From Helicobacter mustelae (GTDB lineage: Bacteria > Campylobacterota > Campylobacteria > Campylobacterales > Helicobacteraceae): a stretch of DNA of 64,000 nt. Location of the stretch: contig NZ_LS483446.1 of NCBI RefSeq assembly GCF_900476215.1, forward strand, positions 248,001 through 312,000, in the 5' to 3' direction. Within the stretch, counting starts at the first letter, position 1, and every line of letters begins with the position of its first letter. Positions 49,434 through 58,925 of the stretch are shown piece by piece. The notes under the pieces are model-generated. The model was not told where the DNA came from. It worked only from the letters and a program-made list of their open reading frames with translations, and ran no database searches. The position numbers and the translations under genes were made by a program.

Positions 49434-50843
49434 ATGAAAAAAGTATTGTTAATGATGGTTGGGCTTGGACTCATGGGAGTGCAGGCAGGTAAACTCAAAG
49501 ATTTGGTAGAGAATGCAAGCATCGATGGTTATGCAAGGGTGAAATATACTGTGACTGGGGGGCCAGATGGTAGAGGCAGGGGTTATCAGATTTTCTTCAA
49601 GCCCAATTTTACTTCTGGTGAAGTTAATGGATATAGCTTCACGACTGGGATCTTCTTTGCCGCAGGTTCTTCGGCACCACAAAGCAATACCTCAGATGAT
49701 TTCATCGGCTCTAGCAGATCGTTTCGTTACAATAACCAACTGGATTTTTTCAATATATCCAATCTCTTTGTAAACAAAAAATTTGACAAGGCAAAAACAG
49801 ATGTCAGGCTGGGCGTCATGCAGATCAATTCTCCGCTAAACTTCACCACTATTTATGGCGATAGAGGGATAGGAGTGGCACTAGAAAACCGATCTATCCA
49901 GGCCATGGATTTTCGAATTGCTATTTATGATTCTTGGATGACAGATAATCTCATGCTACAAACTGCGACAAGAGCATTTGGCCTAGATACCAATCCCAAT
50001 GGCAAAAATGACGGGTTCAAGGGAATTGGTAACAATCTCGTGATTGCAGGTTGGGCAGGGAGTTTTGATTCTGTGGGGGTCAGTAATTTGCGCGGGACAT
50101 TTTATTATGCCTATGCAAATAAATTATTTGATGCCATGGTGTTTGCTGACGTGGGCTATACCTTTGATTTTGGTGATTTTAAACTGGATTTGATGGGGCA
50201 AATTGGCTATCTGCAGATGTATGAAAATCCTCATTTTTTCTCTAAAGCCGGCGCCCTCAAAGATTATTTCACCACAAAGATGAGTGCACTTGGGAAGGGT
50301 GTGACTTACGCTAGAGATAGAGGGGCATATAATCTCAGAATGGCCTTTAAATACAAGGGCTATCTAGGGGATATTGGATATATGGGTAGCTTTGGGCAGG
50401 GCTATGGCGTCATGCTAGATAACAAAGGGGGCTTCAAATATGGAGGACAGCTCTGGAACCAAATCATTGCCGGTGGAGTGCTAGGATTTGGTTGGACTGG
50501 TACGGGTGGCTTTAGGGATACAGATATCATTCTTGCCTATACCACCCACAGCTACCAAATCAACAAAGTGCGCGTAGGGATTGATTTCGCCTTTGTGGGA
50601 GGGCATAATAGAATGGCGTTCATGCTAAGCGCAAGCCCCAAGATTGCCGGGACACCTGGGGATAGGGGAGGGGCTGTAGTGGGTAAGCCAAACAATCTCA
50701 CAAAAAATATCAATGTATATGAGATTTCCCCACAGATTCTTTACCAAGCGACCAAGGATTTTAGTGTAGGTTTTGTGCTCTCTCAATTGCTTGGAGGCAT
50801 GGAAATTACAAGAGGTCAAGTCACTTTCTTGTATAATTTTTAG
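49434..50843 (+). CDS. Major outer membrane protein (Campylobacter MOMP-type porin)
   Basis: A 469-residue outer-membrane porin. After a signal peptide (MKKVLLMMVGLGLMGVQAG) it opens with KLKDLVENASIDGYARVKYT, typical of the Campylobacter MOMP/PorA family, and then alternating beta strands with Gly and aromatic residues, ending in the C-terminal aromatic GQVTFLYNF. It should form a trimeric 16- to 18-strand barrel. H. pylori lacks this family; other Helicobacter and Campylobacter species have it. A strong GGAAAGAGG site precedes the ATG. Confidence 0.9.
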   Translation: MKKVLLMMVGLGLMGVQAGKLKDLVENASIDGYARVKYTVTGGPDGRGRGYQIFFKPNFTSGEVNGYSFTTGIFFAAGSSAPQSNTSDDFIGSSRSFRYNNQLDFFNISNLFVNKKFDKAKTDVRLGVMQINSPLNFTTIYGDRGIGVALENRSIQAMDFRIAIYDSWMTDNLMLQTATRAFGLDTNPNGKNDGFKGIGNNLVIAGWAGSFDSVGVSNLRGTFYYAYANKLFDAMVFADVGYTFDFGDFKLDLMGQIGYLQMYENPHFFSKAGALKDYFTTKMSALGKGVTYARDRGAYNLRMAFKYKGYLGDIGYMGSFGQGYGVMLDNKGGFKYGGQLWNQIIAGGVLGFGWTGTGGFRDTDIILAYTTHSYQINKVRVGIDFAFVGGHNRMAFMLSASPKIAGTPGDRGGAVVGKPNNLTKNINVYEISPQILYQATKDFSVGFVLSQLLGGMEITRGQVTFLYNF

Positions 50844-50852
50844 GAGGAGATG

Positions 50853-51239
50853 ATGAGTTTGCAGGATTTTAAATTTAGCTTTGATGGATCTGCTTGTAAT
50901 GCTTGTGGAGGGAAGTGCTGCGTGGGTGAGAGTGGTTATATCTTTTGCACGATCAAGGAAATGCAAGAGATCGCGCTGCACTTGGGGATTTTGTTTGATG
51001 AATTTACGAAAAAATATGTTAAAAAGGTAGGCTATAAGTTTTCCTTAATCGAAAGGGCATCCAGCCTGGGGCACGCGTGTGTGTTTTTTGATCCTGACTC
51101 CAAAAAATGTCAGATCTATGAAGTGCGTCCCAAGCAGTGTCGCACCTTTCCTTTTTGGGATATCTACAGAGATGGGAAACATCTTGATGAACTAAAAAAA
51201 GAATGCATGGGGATCGGTTTTGATAAGACGCATCACTAA
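50853..51239 (+). CDS. YkgJ-family Cys-cluster protein
   Basis: A 128-residue protein with the YkgJ (putative zinc- or iron-chelating) pattern: CNACGGKCCVGESGYIFC at the N-terminus and the C-terminal CQIYEVRPKQCRTFPFW. The cysteines are spaced to bind a metal or Fe-S cluster. Function is unknown in the family. Two ATGs are adjacent; the second (50853) fits AGGAGGAG better. It matches HP0274 by position. It overlaps the next gene by 20 bp. Confidence 0.85.
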   Translation: MSLQDFKFSFDGSACNACGGKCCVGESGYIFCTIKEMQEIALHLGILFDEFTKKYVKKVGYKFSLIERASSLGHACVFFDPDSKKCQIYEVRPKQCRTFPFWDIYRDGKHLDELKKECMGIGFDKTHH

Positions 51240-52482
51240 AATATTTTTTCTATTACTGCTGCCATTGTTTGGCGATGCCAAAGAGGATTTGCAGATTTTT
51301 TTGGGTGTTGATGCCCTTGTTAACGGAGATTTCAAGCGGGCCAAAGAGATTTATACAAAACTCTATGAAGAGACCAAGCAGATTGCATATGCACGGCAGC
51401 TGAGCATCGTGTATGCCAGCAGCGGAGATCTTGGCGATGCGCTCAAATATGCCCTGCTCTATCAGAATGTCTCCAAAGATACAAAGGATCTGCCAACTAG
51501 CAAAATTATCGTGGATAGCTATATCAAAAAAGGCGAGCTCAAAAAGGCTATTGTGCTTCTTGAGGCCATCAAACAGCAAGAAGATACCCCCATGCTGGAT
51601 AATATTTTGGGCACCCTCTATCTCAATCAAAAGCAATTCAACAAGGCTCTGCCACTGCTAGAGGAGTATTATCGAGTCTCCAAAGAAGAAGAGGCGCTAA
51701 AAAAAATCCTTGCAATTTATTTTGCTAAAAATGAAAACGAAAAGGCAGTGGAAAAGCTAGAGGATTTTTTGAAAAATAGTTGGTGTTCTGAGGATCTCTG
51801 CATCAAGGCCATTAGTGTATTTAATCAATTCAACAAAAACGCCATTGCGCTAAAAATCTTCAAAGAGCATTATGAACACCATCCCAACATCCAGAATGCT
51901 AGATATTATCTCCAAGTTCTCATCAACCAAAAGAAATTCGACAAGGCTGAAGAGATCGCCAAAGAATTCCCCTTTGATGATGCTCTGCTTTTGGATTTGC
52001 TTGTAGCCCAAAACAAATGGAAGGAGGCCTCCCTGCAGGCAAAAAAGATCTATGATAGCAAGAAGGAGGCAAAATACTTGGCTTGGAGTGCGATTTATTA
52101 TTACCAATCTCAAAACAAAATCAAAAAACCGCAGCTAAAAAAAATCATCGCTGAATTGGAGCAGGCCATTGAATATCGCAATGTCCAACGCGAAGTCAAC
52201 AAGGAAAATCCCAATAATGAAGATGCCTATTTTTATAACTTTTTGGGCTATATGTTAATCGAGCATGATCTTGGCATTCGCAAGGGGATTGCACTAATCA
52301 AAAAAGCTCTGCAGGTCGCACCTAACTCCATTGCCTATATTGATTCTTTGGCCTGGGGATATTATAAGCTGGGAGATTGTGCACAGGCACAGGGGATTTT
52401 TGCTAATATTCCGCGTCAGCAAGTCGAACAGGATGGGGAGTTAAAAAAACATTTCGATTTGATTAAGAAATGTGCGCATTAG
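51220..52482 (+). CDS. Periplasmic tetratricopeptide-repeat protein
   Basis: A 420-residue protein with a signal peptide (IRRITKIFFLLLLPLFGDAK) followed by repeated helical pairs of TPR type, for example NGDFKRAKEIYTKLYEE, LDNILGTLYLNQKQFNKALPLL and a last unit YIDSLAWGYYKLGDCAQAQGIF. TPR arrays hold partner proteins. The start is a TTG inside the end of the YkgJ gene. I find no catalytic domain and cannot name a partner. Confidence 0.75.
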   Translation: MIRRITKIFFLLLLPLFGDAKEDLQIFLGVDALVNGDFKRAKEIYTKLYEETKQIAYARQLSIVYASSGDLGDALKYALLYQNVSKDTKDLPTSKIIVDSYIKKGELKKAIVLLEAIKQQEDTPMLDNILGTLYLNQKQFNKALPLLEEYYRVSKEEEALKKILAIYFAKNENEKAVEKLEDFLKNSWCSEDLCIKAISVFNQFNKNAIALKIFKEHYEHHPNIQNARYYLQVLINQKKFDKAEEIAKEFPFDDALLLDLLVAQNKWKEASLQAKKIYDSKKEAKYLAWSAIYYYQSQNKIKKPQLKKIIAELEQAIEYRNVQREVNKENPNNEDAYFYNFLGYMLIEHDLGIRKGIALIKKALQVAPNSIAYIDSLAWGYYKLGDCAQAQGIFANIPRQQVEQDGELKKHFDLIKKCAH

Positions 52483-52557
52483 TGATATTTTTTCAATTTT
52501 TAATTAGAATTAAATCTTTTTTGTTAGAAGTAGACAATTTAAATTTGGAGTTATGAG

Positions 52558-52809
52558 ATGTCTTTGTTGATTGATGAAGAATGTATAGCCTGTGATGCGT
52601 GTAGAGAAGAGTGTCCCAATAGCGCCATTGAGGAGGGCGATCCCATCTACATGATAGATCCCGATCTTTGTACAGAGTGTGTTGGCTTTTATGATGAGCC
52701 AAGCTGTGTGGCAGTGTGCCCCGTGGATGCTATTATCCCAGATCCTGATAATGCAGAGAGCATGGAGGAGTTGCGCTATAAATTCGAACGATTGAGCCAT
52801 GGTGAATAA
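52558..52809 (+). CDS. 2[4Fe-4S] ferredoxin
   Basis: An 83-residue small electron carrier. Cluster one is held by CIACDACREECP and cluster two by CTECVGFYDEPSCVAVCP, with the longer loop seen in Chromatium-type (Alvin) ferredoxins. It corresponds to HP0277 by order before ppx. In Helicobacter a related ferredoxin carries electrons for pyruvate:ferredoxin oxidoreductase type enzymes, an inference here. Confidence 0.93.
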   Translation: MSLLIDEECIACDACREECPNSAIEEGDPIYMIDPDLCTECVGFYDEPSCVAVCPVDAIIPDPDNAESMEELRYKFERLSHGE

Positions 52810-52817
52810 TAAAAAGA

Positions 52818-54272
52818 ATGGCAAAAATCACCACCGTCATTGATATTGGCTCCAATTCCGTCAGAATGGCGGTTTTCCAAAAAACTAGTCGTTTTGGCTT
52901 TTCTCTAATCCGTGAGATCAAATCCAAGGTGCGAATCTCAGAGGGTAGCTATGAGATGGGCGGGATGCTTCAAGAAATCCCCATGCGATCGGCCATTAGT
53001 GTGCTTAGCGATTTTGCTAAGATTGCCAAACTTTATAAAAGTCGCAAGATTTTGTGTGTGGCTACGAGTGCGGTAAGAGATGCGCCAAATAGACAGGAAT
53101 TCATCAAGCGTGTGTGGCAGCAGTGTGGCATCAAAGTCAAGGTCATTGATGGGAGCAAAGAGGCGTTTTTTGGAGCAGTGGCAAGTGCCAATCTCTCCCA
53201 TAATCGCAGCGGAGTAATGATTGATATCGGAGGCGGGAGCACGGAATGTGCGCTCATTGAAAATGGAAAGATCAAGGGGTTGATGTCTTTAGATATTGGC
53301 ACCATTCGTATTAAAGAGTTGTTTCTTGACAAGCAGCTTGATCTCAAAGAGGCGAGAGCCTTTATCCAAAAGCAGATAATCCATCTGCCTGCACATTTTG
53401 TGCATGAAAATATTTTTGGCATTGGAGGCACCATTCGTGCACTTGCCAAAATGATTTCCAAGCAGGATTCTCACTGTATCACCGCACTCCATGGATATGA
53501 GATTGATGTCAGAAAAAATCTCGATTTCTTTCATAAAATCATCAAGTCAAAGCAAGAAAAGTTATCAGATCTTGGCGTGAGTGAAGATCGTCAGGATAAT
53601 ATCCAGAGCGGGGTGCTAATCTTGTGCATGTTGTTAGAGCGCTTCAAAAGCAAGAGAATCACTACTTGTGGTGTGGGTGTGCGCGAGGGGGTGTTTTTGG
53701 CAGATTTACTACGCAGTCATCACCACACCTTCCCCAATGGCATCAACCCATCATTGCAGTATCTCAAAGATAAATTTGTCCCTCCAAATGGTGCAAAAAT
53801 CAAAGAAATCAGCAATAAGCTTTTTGAACTTTTTAAGATTTCCTACAAACTCAAAGATTCCCATAAGTATCTATTAGGTATTGCTGCGCTTGCCTCAAGG
53901 ATTGGGATGTTCGTGGATTTTTATCACATGCATCATCATGGTTCTTATATGGTTATGCAAATCTTAAGTTATGGATTTTCTTATAGAGAGCGGAGTATCA
54001 TTTCTTTGCTTGTTGAATTCTCAGAGAAAAAAACCCCCAAGGATGTGGATTTATTGCGCTACAACATTGATCCTAAAGAGCTTCCAGCCATCCAGATTCT
54101 AAGCTACATTCTAAGTCTTGCTAAGATCTTGGAGGGCACCCTGCATGACAAGATAGATTTTGAGGCCAGTCAGGAAGTGCTCAAAATCTATGGGGCTAAA
54201 AATGACTTCTTGCTCAAAGAAAAGGTCAGCAAGCTTTCGCGTCCCAAAAACCTCTCTTTGCTATTTTTGTGA
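52818..54272 (+). CDS. ppx: Exopolyphosphatase / guanosine pentaphosphate phosphohydrolase
   Basis: A 484-residue Ppx/GppA enzyme hydrolysing polyphosphate or pppGpp. The ASKHA phosphate-1 motif is DIGSNSVRMAVF at the N-terminus, phosphate-2 is MIDIGGGSTECALI near 140, and GIGGTIRALA follows. The C-terminal part is HD-like. The matching H. pylori gene is HP0278. The stop overlaps the waaC start. Confidence 0.93.
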   Translation: MAKITTVIDIGSNSVRMAVFQKTSRFGFSLIREIKSKVRISEGSYEMGGMLQEIPMRSAISVLSDFAKIAKLYKSRKILCVATSAVRDAPNRQEFIKRVWQQCGIKVKVIDGSKEAFFGAVASANLSHNRSGVMIDIGGGSTECALIENGKIKGLMSLDIGTIRIKELFLDKQLDLKEARAFIQKQIIHLPAHFVHENIFGIGGTIRALAKMISKQDSHCITALHGYEIDVRKNLDFFHKIIKSKQEKLSDLGVSEDRQDNIQSGVLILCMLLERFKSKRITTCGVGVREGVFLADLLRSHHHTFPNGINPSLQYLKDKFVPPNGAKIKEISNKLFELFKISYKLKDSHKYLLGIAALASRIGMFVDFYHMHHHGSYMVMQILSYGFSYRERSIISLLVEFSEKKTPKDVDLLRYNIDPKELPAIQILSYILSLAKILEGTLHDKIDFEASQEVLKIYGAKNDFLLKEKVSKLSRPKNLSLLFL

Positions 54273-55282
54273 TGAAGATAGCAATTATCCGACTTTCTGC
54301 ACTGGGGGATGTGATTGTTAGCGCGGCCGTGCTTGGTGCGCTCTATGAGAGGCTTAGATGTGAGATCCATTGGTATGTGGATGAGCGCTTTGCTGAGATT
54401 TTGCAGCACTCCCCATGCCTGCAAGTCCATCCCATTGCCCTAAAGCGCCTAGTCAAAAGCCTTGCAATCAAAGAGCTCTATGCCCTTGCGCGCACTTTGC
54501 ATGGCCAAGAATATGACTGTGTCATTGACATGCAAGGACTTTTTAAGTCTGCAATCATTGGCAAGCTTTTGCAAAGCAAAAAATTTGTGGGATTTGATAG
54601 AAATTCCATTCGTGAATCTTTGGCGAGTTATTTCTATGATCAAAAAGTCCAAATCCCCTATGATGCGCCAATTTTACAGCGCAATGCCAAAGTGATTTGT
54701 GATGCATTGGGACTAGATTTGCAATCCTTGTTAGAGCAGAATTTTGCTAAGCGCAGGCAAATTTTTGGCTTTGGCCAAAGTGCTCTTGCTTTTATCAAGG
54801 CCCATCTTTTTCCCAATAGAGCCAATATCTTGCTGCTTTTAGAGGCATCCATTCCCTCCAAGACTTATAGCACGCAGAATTTCTGTTTATTGGTGGAATT
54901 GCTGCAAAAAAGAGAGTTTGGGATTTTGCTATTGCGACATCAAGATGAGACAAAGGCCTATGAGATTTTTGCTCGTGCGCAAAACTATCCCTTTATCAAG
55001 ATTTTGCCAAAGATGAATCTGGATTGCATCAAGGCACTAGTAGCAAGCGTGGATCTTGTCATCGGCGGGGATACGGGCATCACGCATCTATCCTGGGCGC
55101 TAGAAAATGCTAGCATCACCTTATATGGCAACACACCCATGCAGCGCTTTGCGCTTGGAGGTGTGCGAAATATCGCGCTAAGCGGCAATGTCTGTGCAAA
55201 TTATGACAAAAAAGATTTTTCTATCAATAACATCCCTCCCCAAGAAATTTTTGAACAAGCAGAGAGGATCCTATGCCTTTAG
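54272..55282 (+). CDS. waaC: LPS heptosyltransferase I
   Basis: GT9-family glycosyltransferase (336 residues) adding the first heptose to Kdo in the LPS core. N-terminal motif IAIIRLSALGDVIVSAAVL, then MQGLFKSAI and the nucleotide-sugar region VIGGDTGITHLSWAL, with LYGNTPMQRFALGG. I choose ATG 54272, where TGATG overlaps the ppx stop, over a GTG one codon earlier. It overlaps waaM by 10 bp. Confidence 0.93.
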   Translation: MKIAIIRLSALGDVIVSAAVLGALYERLRCEIHWYVDERFAEILQHSPCLQVHPIALKRLVKSLAIKELYALARTLHGQEYDCVIDMQGLFKSAIIGKLLQSKKFVGFDRNSIRESLASYFYDQKVQIPYDAPILQRNAKVICDALGLDLQSLLEQNFAKRRQIFGFGQSALAFIKAHLFPNRANILLLLEASIPSKTYSTQNFCLLVELLQKREFGILLLRHQDETKAYEIFARAQNYPFIKILPKMNLDCIKALVASVDLVIGGDTGITHLSWALENASITLYGNTPMQRFALGGVRNIALSGNVCANYDKKDFSINNIPPQEIFEQAERILCL

Positions 55283-56214
55283 TTTCTTTGATTTTCAAGG
55301 CCATGATTGCATTATTTGGATTTGTGCTAGCCAAGATCCCTCACTGCATGTTTTATGCCATGATTTGTGCGCTTGGCTTTTTGGCTAGGATGCTAGATAA
55401 AAGGCGCTACCAGGATGCTATGAAGAATCTAGATTTCATCTATGGAGAGGAATATAGCAGGGAGCAAAAGAGGGCAATCATCAAGCGATGTTATAGAAAT
55501 TTTGTATTTGTATTGCTAGAGAGCATCCGTCTACCTTATTTGAATGTAGAGAAATATTTCGCGCGTTTTGAATTTCATGGCAAAGAAAATTTTTTCTCCC
55601 TCCTGCGCCAAAACAAAAATGTGGTGCTAATTTCTGCGCATTATGGCTATTGGGAATCCTTTGGTACCGCTGTGCCACTGGCAATCAACAAAGATGTGGA
55701 AAATCACAAAGACTATCAATTCTACTCGCTGGGGAGACTTACGGATTTTGCTTTTGTCAATGAGATGATCATAAAAAGGCGTGAGATTTTTGGGGTGAAG
55801 TTGATTGACAAAAAGGGCGCATTCAAGAAATTGCTAAAAATCTATCAGACCAAAAATATCGGCACAGGGATCTTGGTGGATCAAAATATCTCCATTAATG
55901 AGGGTGTGGAGGTGGAATTTATGGGGAAGAGGGCCACGCATACCACGATTGCCTCAGTGATTTCTCGGCGCTTTGGTGTGAATATGGTGCCCATTCTCAT
56001 TGATTTCAATGAAGATTATTCCCATTTTGTAGTCCATGTTTTGCCCGCTTTTTGCTGCGAAAATACCCAGGATATGCAACAAGACATCCTCTCTTGCACC
56101 CAAAAACAAGCCCAAATCATCGAATCCATGATCCGCAAAAATCCCGCAAGTTGGTTTTGGTTTCACAAACGATGGAAGAGCTTTTATCCTGAGCTCTATG
56201 CGCGTGAATCTTGA
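55273..56214 (+). CDS. waaM: Lipid A acyltransferase (HtrB/WaaM family)
   Basis: A 313-residue membrane-associated acyltransferase that adds a secondary acyl chain to lipid A. It has an N-terminal membrane anchor and the catalytic H-x4-D/E motif in ISAHYGYWES near residue 118, then LVDQNISINEGVEVEFMG and WFWFHKRWKS at the end, which is typical. Order after waaC agrees with HP0280. The gene overlaps waaC. Confidence 0.92.
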   Translation: MPLVSLIFKAMIALFGFVLAKIPHCMFYAMICALGFLARMLDKRRYQDAMKNLDFIYGEEYSREQKRAIIKRCYRNFVFVLLESIRLPYLNVEKYFARFEFHGKENFFSLLRQNKNVVLISAHYGYWESFGTAVPLAINKDVENHKDYQFYSLGRLTDFAFVNEMIIKRREIFGVKLIDKKGAFKKLLKIYQTKNIGTGILVDQNISINEGVEVEFMGKRATHTTIASVISRRFGVNMVPILIDFNEDYSHFVVHVLPAFCCENTQDMQQDILSCTQKQAQIIESMIRKNPASWFWFHKRWKSFYPELYARES

Positions 56215-56589
56215 GTTTTTGCTTGGATTTGTCTATGCGCGATTGCTTTGTAGCCCGTGGGATTTTTGGCATCCCAACTTCATTGGCATGCTGCTTGTGA
56301 GTTGGGATAAAACTACTTGCTTTCTTTGCGTGGTTCTCTCTTTTGTTTTCTGTGATTTTTGTAGAGATTCTTCTAGTGATTTTGCTAGCCTGCTTGTGGG
56401 ATTTTCAAGCTCACAGCTCTGCTCTGTATTGCAGAGATTTTTTGTAGTACCCCAGTTTTTGGCCTGTTTGCGGCCTGCTTTTTATGGAATTTTCATATGT
56501 GAGATTTTTTCCTTTTTGCTAAATTTTATTTACTGCCATGTGTTTTGGGAAATAAAAAAATGTTATAATGCTCATTTTTTAAGGTATGC
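56215..56589. other. Spacer before trkH, with a doubtful open frame
   Basis: A 131-codon frame (56198-56593) is open through this region but is rich in Phe and Cys, overlaps both neighbours, has no ribosome site and resembles no protein I know, so I do not call it a gene. The only clear element is the trkH promoter near the end. Confidence 0.4.
56564..56569 (+). promoter_or_regulatory. -10 box for trkH
   Basis: TGTTATAATG gives a perfect TATAAT 20 bp before the trkH ATG, so the leader is very short (about 12-14 nt), with AAGG as ribosome site. Confidence 0.55.
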
Positions 56590-57933
56590 ATGAATCTTAA
56601 AAGTATTAAATTTTTGTTATTGTCTTATTTTGGCATCGCATTAATTGGCTCATTCCTCCTCTCCCTGCCTTTTTCTCACAAGGGTCACATCAGCTTCATT
56701 GATGCATTTTTCACTGCCACAAGCGCGCTTACCTGCACAGGACTCATCATCAAAGACACAGCCCTAGATTTTACCTCCACAGGACATGTCATCATTTTGT
56801 TTTTGATTCAGCTTGGGGGATTTGGTTATATGACGATGCTAGGACTCATTTATCTGCTCTTTCGCAGACGCATGGGAAATGCTGAGAGAAACATCCTCAA
56901 AGAGGCGCTCAATCACGCAAATTACGACGATCTCACCGACTTCATCAAAAAGATTCTTATTTATGTATTTTTTGTAGAGCTCATTGGAGCCATTTTATTA
57001 AGCATTGATTTTAGCCTGCGCTTTGGTCTTGCTGATGGCATCTGGTATGGGGTTTTTCATGCCATCTCTGCTTTTAATAATGGTGGTTTTTCTGTCTTTC
57101 CCAATAGTCTGATTGATTTTCGTACCGATGTGTTGGTCAACACTGTGATTTGCGTGCTGATTTTTTTGGGTGGAATTGGCTATATTTGCCTAGTAGAGCT
57201 GCGTTTTTTTCTGCTTAACAGAGTCACAAAACAAAGAAAACATCGCTTCTCTTTGCATTTTAAAATTGTCTTTAGCGTGAGTATTTTGCTCATTGTGCTC
57301 TGTGCGATGATGTTGCTTGTTTTAGAATGGGATAATCCTGAGACCTTTGGGAGTTTTGGATTTTTTGAGAGGATTATTGCTGCGGTTTTTAGCTCTGTGA
57401 ATTATCGCACCGCTGGCTTTGTGTCCTATGATATGTCTGGCTTGAGGGATTCCTCGCTGTTTTTTTCCATCATTTTCATGCTCATTGGTGGCGCTCCTGG
57501 TGGGACTGCCACAGGCATCAAGGTCACTACCATTGCCGTGCTCTATGCTTTTGCTCGCAGTGTATTTACCCGCAGTGAAGTGAGGCTTTTTAATCGTGCA
57601 GTCAGTGAGGAGAGCATCCAGCGGGCATTGATGGTGTTTATCATTTCTGGTGTTTATTTTCTGGGGCTTTCTTTGCTATTGACGCTCATTGAGCCTAAGA
57701 CGAATTTTTTTGCCCTGGTGTATGAGGTCAATGCAGCTTTTTCCAATGTAGGGATCTCTACTGGCGATGGTGGAATCTTGTCTTTGAGTGCGAGCTTTCA
57801 TGATGCGGGAAAATCCTTGATTATTTTGTCCATGATCCTTGGCAAGGCTGGGGTGATGATCTTTACCTTGGCGTTGTTTGGGAGTGCTCAAGAAAGTCGT
57901 ATCAAATACCAAAAAGAAAAAATTATTTTATAA
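56590..57933 (+). CDS. trkH: Potassium uptake protein TrkH/KtrB
   Basis: A 447-residue K+ channel-like subunit with four M-P-M units. The selectivity-filter glycines are in TSALTCTGL, SAFNNGGFSVF, NYRTAGFVSYD and AFSNVGISTGD. It imports K+ under control of the cytoplasmic nucleotide-binding ring encoded 11 bp downstream. Confidence 0.94.
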   Translation: MNLKSIKFLLLSYFGIALIGSFLLSLPFSHKGHISFIDAFFTATSALTCTGLIIKDTALDFTSTGHVIILFLIQLGGFGYMTMLGLIYLLFRRRMGNAERNILKEALNHANYDDLTDFIKKILIYVFFVELIGAILLSIDFSLRFGLADGIWYGVFHAISAFNNGGFSVFPNSLIDFRTDVLVNTVICVLIFLGGIGYICLVELRFFLLNRVTKQRKHRFSLHFKIVFSVSILLIVLCAMMLLVLEWDNPETFGSFGFFERIIAAVFSSVNYRTAGFVSYDMSGLRDSSLFFSIIFMLIGGAPGGTATGIKVTTIAVLYAFARSVFTRSEVRLFNRAVSEESIQRALMVFIISGVYFLGLSLLLTLIEPKTNFFALVYEVNAAFSNVGISTGDGGILSLSASFHDAGKSLIILSMILGKAGVMIFTLALFGSAQESRIKYQKEKIIL

Positions 57934-57944
57934 AAGAGGATGGA

Positions 57945-58628
57945 ATGAAGAAAACCTATGCAGTGATTGGGCTTGGGAAATTTGGTGCTTATATCGCAAG
58001 AGGATTGGTGGAGCAGGGGGAGAGTTTGATTATTTGCGATAATTCTCAAGAAAATTTCAGGGATTTTCGCGAGGATGTGGAGGATTTGTATGTGCTGGAT
58101 TCTACAGATGCCAGCGCGCTCAAAGAAGCGGGCGTGAGTGAGCTTGACATCACCATCGTTTCCATCGGTGAGATTGAGGCCTCTATCCTCACGGTGATGG
58201 CGCTAAGGGAGCTTAGCAATCGCAAGATCATTGCCATGGCTACCAACAAAACCCATGGGCACATCCTAAGCAAAATTGGCGCAGATCAGGTCATTTATCC
58301 TGAGCGAGAATCTGCTAGCCGCCTGCTTACAGAATTGCTCACTTCAAAAGCGGATGTTTCGCTCATTAGCGGAAATTTCAAAATGTGCAAAGTCCTTGCA
58401 AGCGATATTTTTGGCAAAAGAAAAATCAAAGAGATTGAGGAATCTAGCATCAAAAAAGATGAGAGTGGCAAGGTAATCCAAGAAATCAAGATTATTGCCA
58501 TCAAGCGCAGGGATTATTGGGACATGCACCTCGATCCCAATTATGAAGTTTCTAATGAGGATTTTGTGGTATTTGTAGGAAATGATAGGGCTATTGATTT
58601 TTATGTCGCCAAATTTGAAAAATTATAA
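57945..58628 (+). CDS. trkA: TrkA/KtrA-type potassium channel regulatory subunit
   Basis: A 227-residue RCK protein: a Rossmann fold (YAVIGLGKFGAYIARGL) binding NAD(H) or ATP and ADP, followed by a short C-terminal RCK_C-like domain (DPNYEVSNEDFVVFVGND). One RCK unit, as in KtrA, not two as in E. coli TrkA. It gates the TrkH channel. Confidence 0.93.
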   Translation: MKKTYAVIGLGKFGAYIARGLVEQGESLIICDNSQENFRDFREDVEDLYVLDSTDASALKEAGVSELDITIVSIGEIEASILTVMALRELSNRKIIAMATNKTHGHILSKIGADQVIYPERESASRLLTELLTSKADVSLISGNFKMCKVLASDIFGKRKIKEIEESSIKKDESGKVIQEIKIIAIKRRDYWDMHLDPNYEVSNEDFVVFVGNDRAIDFYVAKFEKL

Positions 58629-58925
58629 CCCATTGCATCCGTATTTGATTGAGTTTTAGCGCGAGTTTTCACAGGGTTTGTTAGCTTTTTGGCTAGTGTC
58701 TGGCTGGTTTTTATGTGTGAGATACTGCGCCACTCCTGAGCATCAAGGGTTTTGGCGGCATTGATAGGGAATTGGAGAATTTTGTAAAGAGAGTTTGGGA
58801 TTTCCTTCTTTTTTGTAGCAAAAATGAGGATGAGATTTTGTAAAAATTCACAGGTTTGGCCTTTTTGAAAAACTCTTTGGTATAATGGCGAAAAATTGAG
58901 AATTTTTTTCCAGAAGGGGTGAAAT
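58629..58925. other. Intergenic region before the two-component operon
   Basis: About 300 bp without a gene. It contains the promoter at 58881. A weak TAGC/GCTA hairpin lies near 58680-58696. Nothing else seen. Confidence 0.4.
58881..58886 (+). promoter_or_regulatory. -10 box for the response regulator operon
   Basis: TTTGGTATAATGG is an extended -10 (TGGTATAAT) 40 bp before the ATG at 58926. Confidence 0.6.

Noticed and set aside
56198-56593. 131-codon frame between waaM and trkH
   Set aside because: Phe/Cys-rich, overlaps both neighbours, no ribosome site, no resemblance to a known protein; kept only as a remark in the spacer entry.
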